DNA from: Candidatus Defluviibacterium haderslevense
GTDB lineage: Bacteria; Bacteroidota; Bacteroidia; Chitinophagales; Saprospiraceae
DNA: 64,000 bases
Assembly: GCA_016712225.1 (NCBI GenBank)
Contig: JADJRL010000003.1
Coordinates: 3,671,501 to 3,735,500, forward strand
Direction: 5' to 3'
Positions 1 through 9,752 of the stretch are shown here, piece by piece. The notes below the pieces were generated by a model. The model searched no databases and was not told where the DNA came from. It saw nothing but the letters and a program-made list of their open reading frames with translations. Every line of letters begins with the position of its first letter. The first letter of the stretch is position 1. A program made the translations under genes and the position numbers.

Positions 1-1215
1 ACCAATGAGATGGTGGAACAAGCACCTAAATTTTATGAAGTTGCAAAAAAAATTCTTGAAATAACACATGACGCTATTTTTGTAGCTCATAATGTTCAAT
101 TCGATTATTCTTTTGTCAAAGAAGAATTTAGTGCATTGGGATATTCATTTTCAAGAAAAAAACTGTGCACGGTTCAATTGAGCCGCAAACATTTTCCAGG
201 ATTAAAATCTTATGCTTTAGGCAATTTAATTAAGCATTTCAATATTGAAGTTACAGATCGCCACAGGGCATACCAGGATGCAATGGCCACTAGTAAATTA
301 TTTCATTTAATCTTGCACGCCAATGATCATGCGACAGATTTTATGAATCAATTGGTGAGTAATGTTAAAGATGCAAAATTGCCTGGAAGTCTGAAGCGGG
401 AAGATGTAGATGCTATACCGGATGAAGTGGGGGTGTACTACATGTGCAATGAAGCAGGTGACTATGTTTACATTGGAAAAAGTATCAATATTCGAGAGCG
501 AATTTATCAGCATTTTAGTGAGACCGGATATAAAGTGTCCAAAATGTTACGGCAAGTGCATCGTATAGAATATACGTTAACTGGAAGTGAATTAATGGCG
601 CAATTATTAGAATCCAGTGAAATAAAAAAATACGGCCCGGAGATCAATCGCGCCCAAAGATCAAGTAAGGATCAGTATGCAATGTATAGAACACTGAATG
701 ATTTAGGGTATTTTCAATATCTTATTAAACACAAAGAGTGGCTGGATGAAAAAGCTGACGTTGTACAATTGTTTTCAAGTCAAAAAAAAGCTTCTGAATA
801 TTTAGATTATCTTATTCATGAATATCATCTATGTGAACAGGTTAATTCATTGAAAAAAAATGAACAATTGCCATGTTATCGATACCAGATTGGAATTTGT
901 TTGGGTGCCTGTGCCGGACAAGAGACAAAGGAATCGTATAATGAAAGATTTGAAATCATGCACCAAAAAATCAACCGATTTTTTCAACGCAATTTTATTT
1001 TATATGATAAAGGACGCAGTGAATCCGAAGTGTCTGTATTTGTTATTGAAAACGGATTTTGTAATGCAATTGGATATTTAGATAAAGATATTTCTTATGA
1101 ACAACCTGAAGTATTAAAAGAATCGCTTAAATCGTTCCGTGGTAATATAGAGACGAATGGAATTATCAATCAATATATAAAAAAGCATCCCAGTCTCAAG
1201 AAGATTTATTTTTAA
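1..1215 (+). CDS. Exonuclease / GIY-YIG nuclease fusion protein, 5' end outside window
   Basis: The frame is open to the left edge (Thr-Asn-Glu precede the first Met at 10), so the true start and the first DEDD exonuclease motif lie outside. What remains shows a DnaQ/PolC-type exonuclease (HNVQFD near residue 27 of the visible frame, HRAYQD near 85). A GIY-YIG endonuclease domain follows (GVYY near 141, DYVYIGK near 151, then an R..R...H stretch and E..E.....P..N). The C-terminal tail CYRYQIGICLGACAG resembles the cysteine-containing segment after the UvrC/Cho nuclease domain. Such epsilon-exonuclease/UvrC-N fusions are known in Bacteroidota and are assumed to act in DNA repair; the substrate is not shown here. 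The stop codon overlaps the stop codon of the convergent CotH gene. Confidence 0.85.
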   Translation, partial: TNEMVEQAPKFYEVAKKILEITHDAIFVAHNVQFDYSFVKEEFSALGYSFSRKKLCTVQLSRKHFPGLKSYALGNLIKHFNIEVTDRHRAYQDAMATSKLFHLILHANDHATDFMNQLVSNVKDAKLPGSLKREDVDAIPDEVGVYYMCNEAGDYVYIGKSINIRERIYQHFSETGYKVSKMLRQVHRIEYTLTGSELMAQLLESSEIKKYGPEINRAQRSSKDQYAMYRTLNDLGYFQYLIKHKEWLDEKADVVQLFSSQKKASEYLDYLIHEYHLCEQVNSLKKNEQLPCYRYQIGICLGACAGQETKESYNERFEIMHQKINRFFQRNFILYDKGRSESEVSVFVIENGFCNAIGYLDKDISYEQPEVLKESLKSFRGNIETNGIINQYIKKHPSLKKIYF

Positions 1216-3659
1216 TGAGCCTGAAATATCATTTGAGATGCATTGATGGCTCCTGATGATTTTATAAAGTATATTTTTGAATGCTTTGGAAAGTCTCGAA
1301 TCTGAATATAATTCCAATACTTCAAAATTGGAAAGTTCAATCTTTGATAGACCAATTGACCCAACACATTTGTAATTTCAATATCAATGAATCCATTCTT
1401 TTCAGAATATAGTTCAAGATTCATTGCATCTATTACTGGATTTGGGTAAACCACAAATGGAGTAGCGGATTTTTTTGGTTTTGTGATTAATTTTATTTTG
1501 AGATCTGAATTCATATTGATGTCCAATGGATACTGATAACTTATCAGGGTGTCATTAATTTCCCAATGATCAAATTCAAAACGATTTGAAGCATCAACTT
1601 CTATTGTTATCGGATTGCCATCAAAATAAATTCCTTCCCATGGGAAATGATTTAATTTCAATGAGTTTAAGAGGATTTCAATGTGATCCTGTGGATTAGC
1701 ATCTAGGGTTATCCGGGCTAGTTTATTTAATTTAAATTCATTCAATATTCCTGTTCGTTGGATCTTAGGTTTATCTTCGATATAGGGTTTTATAGATTGT
1801 TCTATTTCAGATTTCCATTGATTGATGTTCCCTGTTGGCCACTTATTAAAATGATCTTGTAGATATGGCAATTCCAATTGAGTGATATAATCTATTTTGG
1901 AATTGACTTGATCAGGCAATAAAGTGGTATTTATTAGATCAGCATATCTGTTTATAAAATATTTTTTAAACTCGGGATTGGTCAATAATTTTTTTAAGAT
2001 TTGTACATGAATATTTTCTGAATACTTATCAGCATTTAATAATAACTGAAGGTAATCCTGTTCTGGTGCAGTCCAACCATAAGCGTGTAATGAAGCGTCT
2101 AGGTCAAACATGACGTATCGCCATTTTCCGCTTGTTCTAGGTTTCCAGTATTTGATATTATTATTAGGCCAATCAGCATTATTAAAATAAGTTTCCAGGA
2201 TGGTATAATCGCAAAAACTAAGGACATCGAATTGGGATTTGACGTAATCATAGGTCTCGGATTGAGTAAGGTCATTGGACATGATGTAAGAATGTAATGC
2301 ATTAAATGCAAGACTGTCTCCAGAAATAATTGCATTATGCTCTTCAAGAAAATCGCAGCAGCCTTCATCTAACTTATAATTGGATAACAAATAGGTATTA
2401 TCAATTTTTTCTCTCAACTCGTGTATTCCCCAGAATTCACCATTAATGTATACCAGCACAGGTTGAAACCCATTCATGTCAATGTTCAAACCAGCATCGA
2501 GTCCAATGGTGTGAACCAATCCATCTCGCATCATACCATGATTAAAATCACTGCCGAAATTTCTCAACACCAAATGTTTAAATGCAGTAGCAGGTTTGTT
2601 TCTAAAAAAAGAATAATCTAGATATTTTATGTCATTATCGGGTATATCCAGAATTCGCAAGGCTTTCATAGGTTGAGTTCTGGTAGCTTTTCCACCATGA
2701 ATCTCAGTATTAAAATCACCTTCAATTGTTAATGCATTTGAGCTATCAAAAAAATAAACATGCATGGGGCGTGTCCAGTTTTGCCAAAAATTCGCACCAT
2801 AATATGGATATTCCGTTGAAGCATTCGGGCCATTGACATAAATGCCTATGGAATCACTAAATAAATCTTTTGGATCGATGATGATAGAAATTACAGGCAA
2901 ATGTTTCTGCTCACTAATAAAATACGAATGAAAACTTGGCTTAGACCAGCTTTGATTTTTATATTTTATAATTAATGTTAACACACTTGTTTTTGATACG
3001 TGGATATTTTCATGGTACACATTGGAAAGTAGATTTGGAATAGTGCCATCAGTGGTATAAAAAATGGAGTCTTGAATTGAATGTTCTACTATGCTCAATA
3101 TCAATGGATGGTCATAGAATCCTGAAGGGTAGTTTAAGTTAATTTTACTCACAGAACACGAAGGATTTTGGTCGCTGTATTCATTGGTATTACCTGGAGA
3201 TACGGTTCGAAAACAGCTTGTAATATTAGGATTGTCTGATGCATTGCCGTAAGATTGATTCTCCGGAATTTCAGGAAATGGAAATGTTTGTACTAAAGAT
3301 TGGTTCTTGGTCAGATAAAGCGTCTCTCCGGTAGAACTCAGTTTAAAATTGGTATGAAATAGGATGTTAGTATTGTTTTTTGAATCCGCATAGAGGATAA
3401 TAAACGATTTTGATTTAAGTATGGTTTGATTTGGAAAATTCCATTTATATAAATCATTTTTATCATCAGAAACATAATATTCCTGTAAGTCTATTTCATC
3501 ATTTCCAGCGTTATGAAGTTCAATCCAATCGGAGTATTCACCATTTTCATCTTTTAAATTATTCGAATTTTTTGAGCAGACCTCATTAATATAAAGTTGA
3601 CCAGGTAATTCTTGGATTAGGTTAAAGAATATGATCGTTAAGACTAAAATCAATCTCAT
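1212..3659 (-). CDS. Secreted CotH kinase family protein with lamin-tail and T9SS sorting domains
   Basis: 815 residues. A short signal peptide (MRLILVLTIIFFNLIQELPG) leads into a lamin-tail domain (about residues 24-120, INEVCSKNS...DWIELHN). Next is a chitobiase/Fn3-associated segment with FYTTDGTIPN near 210. A CotH kinase-like domain follows (about 255-600), with MRDGLVH, YINGEFWGIHELREK and the acidic VMFDLDASLH. The C-terminus carries a T9SS type A sorting domain starting YPNPVIDAMNLELYSE. CotH proteins are atypical protein kinases, best known from Bacillus spore coats; the substrate of the Bacteroidota forms is unknown. The location is inferred to be cell surface or secreted through T9SS. 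Confidence 0.85.
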   Translation of the reverse strand: MRLILVLTIIFFNLIQELPGQLYINEVCSKNSNNLKDENGEYSDWIELHNAGNDEIDLQEYYVSDDKNDLYKWNFPNQTILKSKSFIILYADSKNNTNILFHTNFKLSSTGETLYLTKNQSLVQTFPFPEIPENQSYGNASDNPNITSCFRTVSPGNTNEYSDQNPSCSVSKINLNYPSGFYDHPLILSIVEHSIQDSIFYTTDGTIPNLLSNVYHENIHVSKTSVLTLIIKYKNQSWSKPSFHSYFISEQKHLPVISIIIDPKDLFSDSIGIYVNGPNASTEYPYYGANFWQNWTRPMHVYFFDSSNALTIEGDFNTEIHGGKATRTQPMKALRILDIPDNDIKYLDYSFFRNKPATAFKHLVLRNFGSDFNHGMMRDGLVHTIGLDAGLNIDMNGFQPVLVYINGEFWGIHELREKIDNTYLLSNYKLDEGCCDFLEEHNAIISGDSLAFNALHSYIMSNDLTQSETYDYVKSQFDVLSFCDYTILETYFNNADWPNNNIKYWKPRTSGKWRYVMFDLDASLHAYGWTAPEQDYLQLLLNADKYSENIHVQILKKLLTNPEFKKYFINRYADLINTTLLPDQVNSKIDYITQLELPYLQDHFNKWPTGNINQWKSEIEQSIKPYIEDKPKIQRTGILNEFKLNKLARITLDANPQDHIEILLNSLKLNHFPWEGIYFDGNPITIEVDASNRFEFDHWEINDTLISYQYPLDINMNSDLKIKLITKPKKSATPFVVYPNPVIDAMNLELYSEKNGFIDIEITNVLGQLVYQRLNFPILKYWNYIQIRDFPKHSKIYFIKSSGAINASQMIFQAH

Positions 3660-3867
3660 AGTATTATATTTGAATGGTGAATTGAGGATATTTTTAACTC
3701 ATTGTTAGCATGTATTTATCTTGTTTGAATTGAATATCACCCTTTATGAAGACAATACAACAAAATGAAACAAAAATGCAGTTAAAAGTTAAATTGCCTT
3801 GATCATTGTATTTGTGCATTATCTCCGGTTTAATAAAAATCCAAAAATCTAAACTTATATAATTTAC

Positions 3868-6800
3868 CTAATTCATTGGAATCAATTTGATTATTCCGGA
3901 TTTGCCAGATTCTGAAATAACTTTAACAAGAAGTATTTGAGAATTTAAATTGTCCTTTTTAATTAATAAGGTACTATTATTTGAATATAATTTAGATAAA
4001 AGTTTCCCGTCTAAATTATAAACCCAAATGGTTTTGTTTTCATTTTCGATTTGCTTGGGAAAAACAATGGTTGTTGATTCCATGAATGGATTGGGAACAG
4101 CCGTTAAAAATATTTTATTATCTATATCATTCGATTGAGTAGAAATTAAAAGTTTTAAGTTTACTGTATTGGTTAAAACGGGTTCATTGAAATCAAAATA
4201 AATGGAAGCTGTGTTTTTAATAATCGAATTGGCTGGAAGGTTATTCTTCTGTTGGATTTGGTACTTGATAAATCCATGAGAACCCATTTCATGAATATTA
4301 CTGTCCGGTAAAAATATATTTCTAAATGAAAAAGTGAGTTGACCATTCTTATCCAAATCATATGTATAGCGATGACTTGAAGAAGTTATTTTAAAACTTT
4401 TCCAATCAAGATTTGGATCTAATTGGTCTTTAATAGTTACGTTGAATGCTGTATCAGTTCCTGTGTTTTGAAATCTAATTAAATATTCTAAAACAGAATT
4501 AGGCGTGGTAAAGTCAGTTAACGTTTGACCTTTAACAAATGCTTGTTTGTCATTGGGGTCATAAGACCCCCTGTTTTGTTGGCAGAAGGTATTTTTAATG
4601 GTATTCTGCTGAAGGGATTCACAGTTTTTAGTTTCTTGAAGAGTAGCATTAATGCAATGTGTTTGGCCTAATCTGGAATTACAAGCAATGGTAAAGATTA
4701 ATTCAATCTGAACTTCGCCATTTGATGTTATTTTGGGAATAATAAATTGAATATTATTATTCACTTTGGAAGAAATGGGTATAGATGATCTTATATTTTC
4801 CCAAAACGGATCAACTTCAATGTCCAGGATTTGGTTGATTGCATCTATTGTTCCAGAATTTTTAATGGTTATAATTAGGGAATTATTATCAAAGCATCTT
4901 CGGTACCTTCCTGCGGCAATATCGAGATTTAGAATAGTGCATAAGGCTTTAGGTCTAATCAGTAATTCACTGAGCAGAAGTTTTTCATTTGCTCTAACTG
5001 TAAAGCTTGAGGGGAAATTACATTCTTCCCATAAATTTATATTTTCATTTAGTTTTATATTATACGTTCCACTGTCTAAGCCAATATGAAATTGGCCACG
5101 TTCATTAGAACGGGTACTCCATTCATCTGCTGTTTGGGTATTGATGAATTTTAAGGACATTGAAGATACAGTATCCAAATTATTGTTGAGTTGACAATTA
5201 TTGTCTACATCTTTATACGTGCTTGAATAACAAACGGCATTAGTTAATAATCTTTGTCTTCTGCTTTTAAAAACGCCACTGTTATCTCCAGTTAAATAAA
5301 TGTAACCATCTTCACTTCTTTGGCCATAAAACAAAGAATTCCTGTTTCTATCTGGTATTTCTGATGTTGATATTTCCAAAGAATTATTATTAAAAATATT
5401 AAAAATAAAAACCTTCTTGTCTTTTAATCTAATCAAATAGTCTTCTAAGTCAGGTTTGTAATAGCTATCAACTATTCTGAATTTTGTATTGCCAAAATCA
5501 AAACTATAAAAAGCATTTTGACCTTCATTCCAATATAGCACATTATTATTGGATAAACTAACTTGATTTATATTCGAATTTGGTGAGGTAGTCACTTTGT
5601 TCCATGTTATGCCAAAGTCCATAGAATACCAAATGTTAAGATCATCAGAAAGGCCATAAATAATGTCATTATTTGATAAATTGATGATGTTCATACCCAC
5701 TGGTAGACGGATTGTCAACCAGTTTATTCCAAGGTCTAACGAAATGTATAATTGATCAATAGTTTTAATCATTAAGTGATTTTTATCATTTACAGAGATT
5801 GTAGACTCTTTAGTCTTGGGAGATTTTATAGTCTTCCAGCTTACGGTTTGGTCATCACTGTACTTGATAACTGGCCCTAAAATAAAGTATGTGCCCTCTT
5901 TAGTGAGTATATATCTAGAATCTGCAATGTCTGCCAATCGCTCCCAGGTTTTTCCAAGATCTTTACTGATAAAATCTCCATCGTAGTTATTGATTAATAA
6001 ATCACCTTTAGTGGATGATTGTATGATATCAAGACTTGCATTGTTTCCCGGATAAGTTATGTATTTTAAAGATGACAAATTTTTTATTAATCGCATGTTA
6101 TAAACATGCTGAACAAGAAGTGTATTAGTTTCAGAAATTGATGTTACCAGTTCATCATATTTAGAAAAATTACCAAGATTCAATGGCACAATATTCCAAT
6201 TGATGCCATTATCAATTGATTTAAATATTCCAAGATTGGTAATGCATAATATACTATTATCTTTTGGAAAGATAATTTCCATGAGGTCGAAAGTGCCAGA
6301 GTTGATAATTGAGATATAAGTCCAACTTTTTCCATCTAAAGAACGGAAAAATCCATTTTCTCTTATGGATAAAAATACGCCGGATGATAATTGATAATAG
6401 AGCAAATTGCCTGGCATAGTAGAATGGATTTGTGTTCTAGTTGTGCCGTCATCTTTGCAGCTATATAATTCTGTTTTACTTGAACTTGTTTTAGTAGTAT
6501 AATACTTTTTGTTAGCGCCGCCATCAACAATATTTGTGATATTGTCTGAAGTAGTAAATAAGGTATAAAAATTTAACCCTTTGTCAGTTGATCTGTATAA
6601 TTTTTTACCGCTAGAATAGTAAATATCACCTGAAGTCGCAAACAAAATATGTTCAACTGGGCTGGATCCAATATTTAGTTTTTTCCATACTTTCGTTGTT
6701 AAATCTAAAGCGTAGAGCTCATCATTAAGAATAATATAGAAATCCCCAGAAGCTGAAGTATAGATTTTGCGATTTCTCCAAACAATATTGGAATTGAGTC

Positions 6801-7008
6801 CAGCGCTTATGTTTTCCCAATTCACCCCTTCATCAATCGATAGCCAAACTTCCTTATAGTATGAAACTAAGACTATCATCCCAGTATTATTGATTTTGGC
6901 TGAAACGATGTCTGATGCACTTGGGCCTGGGAATTTTTCCCATTCTTGGGATTTAAGACTGTATAAAAAGCATAAACTTAGAATTGAAATAAGGGCAAAC
7001 TTTTTCAT
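3868..7008 (-). CDS. Large T9SS-secreted protein with BNR/sialidase-like repeats
   Basis: The start is placed at 7008, where MKKFALISILSLCFLYSLKSQ forms a clean signal peptide; an upstream in-frame ATG at 7065 would add 19 residues before it. The N-terminal two thirds contain repeated S.D.G..W motifs (SIDEGVNWENIS, STDKGLNFYTLF, SIDNGINWNIVP, SLDLGINWLTIR, SMDFGITWNKVT), typical of BNR/Asp-box beta-propellers. Then come a carboxypeptidase-regulatory-like stretch and a conserved Bacteroidota domain beginning SYDPNDKQAFVKG (Ig-like, DUF11-related). A T9SS type A sorting domain (VPNPFMESTTIVFPK) ends the protein. No enzymatic residues are recognised; the propeller probably serves adhesion or structure. 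It is alone on its strand, 209 bp from the CotH gene. Confidence 0.75.
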   Translation of the reverse strand: MKKFALISILSLCFLYSLKSQEWEKFPGPSASDIVSAKINNTGMIVLVSYYKEVWLSIDEGVNWENISAGLNSNIVWRNRKIYTSASGDFYIILNDELYALDLTTKVWKKLNIGSSPVEHILFATSGDIYYSSGKKLYRSTDKGLNFYTLFTTSDNITNIVDGGANKKYYTTKTSSSKTELYSCKDDGTTRTQIHSTMPGNLLYYQLSSGVFLSIRENGFFRSLDGKSWTYISIINSGTFDLMEIIFPKDNSILCITNLGIFKSIDNGINWNIVPLNLGNFSKYDELVTSISETNTLLVQHVYNMRLIKNLSSLKYITYPGNNASLDIIQSSTKGDLLINNYDGDFISKDLGKTWERLADIADSRYILTKEGTYFILGPVIKYSDDQTVSWKTIKSPKTKESTISVNDKNHLMIKTIDQLYISLDLGINWLTIRLPVGMNIINLSNNDIIYGLSDDLNIWYSMDFGITWNKVTTSPNSNINQVSLSNNNVLYWNEGQNAFYSFDFGNTKFRIVDSYYKPDLEDYLIRLKDKKVFIFNIFNNNSLEISTSEIPDRNRNSLFYGQRSEDGYIYLTGDNSGVFKSRRQRLLTNAVCYSSTYKDVDNNCQLNNNLDTVSSMSLKFINTQTADEWSTRSNERGQFHIGLDSGTYNIKLNENINLWEECNFPSSFTVRANEKLLLSELLIRPKALCTILNLDIAAGRYRRCFDNNSLIITIKNSGTIDAINQILDIEVDPFWENIRSSIPISSKVNNNIQFIIPKITSNGEVQIELIFTIACNSRLGQTHCINATLQETKNCESLQQNTIKNTFCQQNRGSYDPNDKQAFVKGQTLTDFTTPNSVLEYLIRFQNTGTDTAFNVTIKDQLDPNLDWKSFKITSSSHRYTYDLDKNGQLTFSFRNIFLPDSNIHEMGSHGFIKYQIQQKNNLPANSIIKNTASIYFDFNEPVLTNTVNLKLLISTQSNDIDNKIFLTAVPNPFMESTTIVFPKQIENENKTIWVYNLDGKLLSKLYSNNSTLLIKKDNLNSQILLVKVISESGKSGIIKLIPMN

Positions 7009-7428
7009 ATGAATTAATTTTAGGTGTTTAGTTTGCAAGATAATACTTTTTTTTAATGAAAACAATTAGGATCTTTTATTAAAGATTTAACTCCATAGTT
7101 TTTTGGTAAGGTTCAAATTGGTTGTGGTCTTTAATTCCCAAGGTATTCAGGGCTGCTTTCAATATTAAAAGTTAATTGATAAAGTCTTTATAAGATTAAA
7201 ATATCCTCGTTAGAATCTAAAAGTTGGTAATTGGAAAAAGAAGTTGAATTTATTTCGAACCTTAGAAAAATACCATATCACCCAGATTTTAAATTCTTAG
7301 GGTTTTAATAATTAGTTGTTTAAAAGCGTGATTTGAATTGAAACAAATAGACAGAATGTTAATTCATCTACTCATGTTAAAGTAGAATATACAATTAGTA
7401 AATATTTAAAACTAAAACTGCATTGAAC
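7009..7428. other. Intergenic region, no gene seen
   Basis: 420 bases of AT-rich sequence between the BNR-repeat gene and ribB. I see no credible coding frame, tRNA or strong hairpin. The part nearest 7008 must hold the promoter and leader of the BNR-repeat gene, but no clear TAnnTTTG element is visible. Confidence 0.5.
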
Positions 7429-8520
7429 TTAAAAAGCAATATAATCTTCCACATCCAAGCCATACCCATTCAAAGCTATATTTTTCCTGGGGTTATTGGT
7501 TATTAAGCTCATCGTCCGAATGCCCAGATCTTTCAGTATCTGTGCACCAATACCAATTTCTCTAAGGTCTTGTTCTTGTTTTGGAATTTCAATTTTAGAA
7601 TGTATGATGTTGTCAAGCGCTTGTGGCTCTTTTTGGTTATTGGTTATTAAAAGCAATACACCTGATTCCGCTTTTGATATAATATCCAAGGCTCTTTTTA
7701 ATTTGGATGAAGAACCATGAATAAATAGATCAATAAGTTCTGACATGGCATCACAATACTGGACCCGGACTTGTGTTTTATTATTTGAATTGATATTTCC
7801 TTTTACGAATGCAATATGTTTGTCGTTGGAGTTATACTGACTGTATTGGATGATTTCGATTGGACCAAAACTCATCATATGAGTCCATTGTTGGTCTAAT
7901 TTTACAAGACGTTCGCTTTGTAATCGGTAAGCTACCAAATCACTAATGGATATGATTTTCAGATCGAATTGTTTTGCTTTTTGGAGGAGTTGGGGCATTC
8001 TGGCCATGCTACCATCCTCATTTAAAATCTCAACGAGGGCTCCAACCGGCTTTAAACCAGCCATTCTGGCCAAGTCAATGGTTGCCTCTGTGTGTCCGGT
8101 TCGTTGGAGGACGCCACCTGATTTAGCCCTAAGCGGAAATATATGTCCGGGTCTTGCAAAATCACTGCCAACCATATTCTGATCAGTTAATGCTTTTATA
8201 GTCAAAGCTCTATCATATGTAGAAATACCGGTAGAACATCCATGGCCGATAAGATCGATTGAAACGGTAAATGCAGTCTCATGTAAAGCCGTATTGGACC
8301 TTACCATTAAGGGTAAATTGAGTTCATCAGCTCTGGTTTCCTCCAAAGGCGCACAGATCAACCCACGACCTTGGGTTGCCATGAAATTGACTATATCCGG
8401 AGTTATGGTTTCTGCAGCACAGATAAAATCTCCTTCATTCTCGCGATCTTCATTATCCACTACAATGATTAATTTTCCTTCTTTGATGTCTTTTATAGCT
8501 GATTCGATAGAACTTAACAT
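7429..8520 (-). CDS. ribB: 3,4-dihydroxy-2-butanone-4-phosphate synthase with degenerate GTP cyclohydrolase II domain
   Basis: Residues 1 to about 200 are a full RibB domain that makes the four-carbon riboflavin precursor from ribulose 5-phosphate. The metal-binding DNEDRENEGDF and the RTGHTEATIDLA segment are both present. The C-terminal half aligns with GTP cyclohydrolase II, because REIGIGAQILKDLGIR and TNNPRK match the end of that family. However, the zinc site (C-10x-C-x-C) is not intact: after VRVQYCDAMSELIDLF no CDCG follows, and the RQEGRG catalytic segment is absent. The second half is therefore probably inactive, and the cell would need a separate RibA. The gene starts 3 bp after the upstream glycosyltransferase, suggesting co-transcription. 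Confidence 0.9.
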   Translation of the reverse strand: MLSSIESAIKDIKEGKLIIVVDNEDRENEGDFICAAETITPDIVNFMATQGRGLICAPLEETRADELNLPLMVRSNTALHETAFTVSIDLIGHGCSTGISTYDRALTIKALTDQNMVGSDFARPGHIFPLRAKSGGVLQRTGHTEATIDLARMAGLKPVGALVEILNEDGSMARMPQLLQKAKQFDLKIISISDLVAYRLQSERLVKLDQQWTHMMSFGPIEIIQYSQYNSNDKHIAFVKGNINSNNKTQVRVQYCDAMSELIDLFIHGSSSKLKRALDIISKAESGVLLLITNNQKEPQALDNIIHSKIEIPKQEQDLREIGIGAQILKDLGIRTMSLITNNPRKNIALNGYGLDVEDYIAF

Positions 8521-8523
8521 ATA

Positions 8524-9723
8524 TTATAAACTTCGTTTTGGCGGCTCCCACGAACTTTTGCGAATGCCTTTTAAATATATAAAAAACCCTTTTAACAGAG
8601 CAATGTTCATGCTGATGAAATATCTTACATTCCTTATGGGCTTAACATGCAAATTATTTTTTTGTAATATCAGATCTATGCTTGGTATGCCTATCACAAT
8701 GAAACATAAGATCCAGCTTATAACTTGATATAAATAATTATGGCTTAAACTGAGCAAAAGGCAACTTCCCAGTGCAGCAATGAGTATAAAGGGACCAATC
8801 CATCTTAATACTTTATGAGATAAAAAGCAGTACCATCTGCTGAAAGGTGGTGAGTATAAAAATTTCCTGAAGCGTACCAGGTTTTGATAATTTCCCGAGG
8901 AAATTCTAACTTTTCGCTTGAATTCTTCGGGCAAAATATTAGGAATTCCTTCGGTGCATATTGCTTTTAAATCATTGATTGATTTTTTATTTTTTTCCAG
9001 TACGATCATGCTTAAGAAGAAATCATCAACTATAAAATTGGGTGGAACGTCAACCACTTCCGTCGACCTAATGGTAAAACAACCACCAAAAGCACCCATC
9101 ATATTTCCCCAAATAGAACTTTCTTTATGTTTGATAAAAATTTCATAATTCATGTAAGCTTTTTCAGATCTTGAAATGCCATCATCTTTGATGCCAATAG
9201 GTACAATACAGCTGTCTACCAAACTAATGCTTGGGTCTATATAGTGTTGGCATAAATTGAATATTGTATTTTCTTGCAACATCACATTAGCATCTGTAAA
9301 TAATACAATGTGGTTTGGAGCTTTTGGATTTGAAAGGAAGGCTTCTTTCATTAAATCATTAATTACAGAAGACTTGCCTCGTCTTTCTGTATAAGGAAAA
9401 AACTTAATTTGTGGATTGTCTTTAGCCAATTCTGCTATAACCGCGTTGGATTCATCTGACGAAGCATCAGAACCGATATAAATAGTTAATTTGTCTTTTG
9501 GGTAATTGGATGATAAAAGGGTTTCTATTTTTTTTTGAATGACGGACGCCTCATTATATACACTGGTAATACTTGATACCATTGGGAAGTATGAATCATT
9601 AGACGCGTTTGATTTTCTCCGTATAAAAAAATGGATCAAAATTAAACTAATAGGGTAGAAGAAGTAACTATGTAAAAAAAGTAACATGCTAAGCCAAAAA
9701 ATGACTTCTAGAAGATCAGTCAT
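8524..9723 (-). CDS. Membrane-associated family 2 glycosyltransferase
   Basis: 399 residues. One N-terminal membrane segment (about 8-33) precedes a GT-A catalytic domain with SSITSVYNE, the nucleotide-binding IGSDASSDES, and LFTDANV (DxD-like). A further acidic VDDFFLS follows, and two or three hydrophobic helices close the protein (about 300-350 and 365-380). This layout is that of cellulose-synthase-like GT2 enzymes that extend or export polysaccharide; donor and acceptor cannot be read from sequence. It lies between a GT4 gene (29 bp upstream) and ribB (3 bp downstream) in one apparent transcription unit. Confidence 0.85.
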   Translation of the reverse strand: MTDLLEVIFWLSMLLFLHSYFFYPISLILIHFFIRRKSNASNDSYFPMVSSITSVYNEASVIQKKIETLLSSNYPKDKLTIYIGSDASSDESNAVIAELAKDNPQIKFFPYTERRGKSSVINDLMKEAFLSNPKAPNHIVLFTDANVMLQENTIFNLCQHYIDPSISLVDSCIVPIGIKDDGISRSEKAYMNYEIFIKHKESSIWGNMMGAFGGCFTIRSTEVVDVPPNFIVDDFFLSMIVLEKNKKSINDLKAICTEGIPNILPEEFKRKVRISSGNYQNLVRFRKFLYSPPFSRWYCFLSHKVLRWIGPFILIAALGSCLLLSLSHNYLYQVISWILCFIVIGIPSIDLILQKNNLHVKPIRNVRYFISMNIALLKGFFIYLKGIRKSSWEPPKRSL

Positions 9724-9752
9724 CTTAAAAATTAATACTTATCAAGTACAGC

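Noticed and set aside
4766..5089. A 107-residue plus-strand open frame
   Set aside because: Fully antisense to the BNR-repeat gene, with no recognisable motif.
8294..8728. A 144-residue plus-strand open frame
   Set aside because: It lies opposite ribB and the GT2 gene, has no family resemblance and is explained by antisense of conserved coding sequence.
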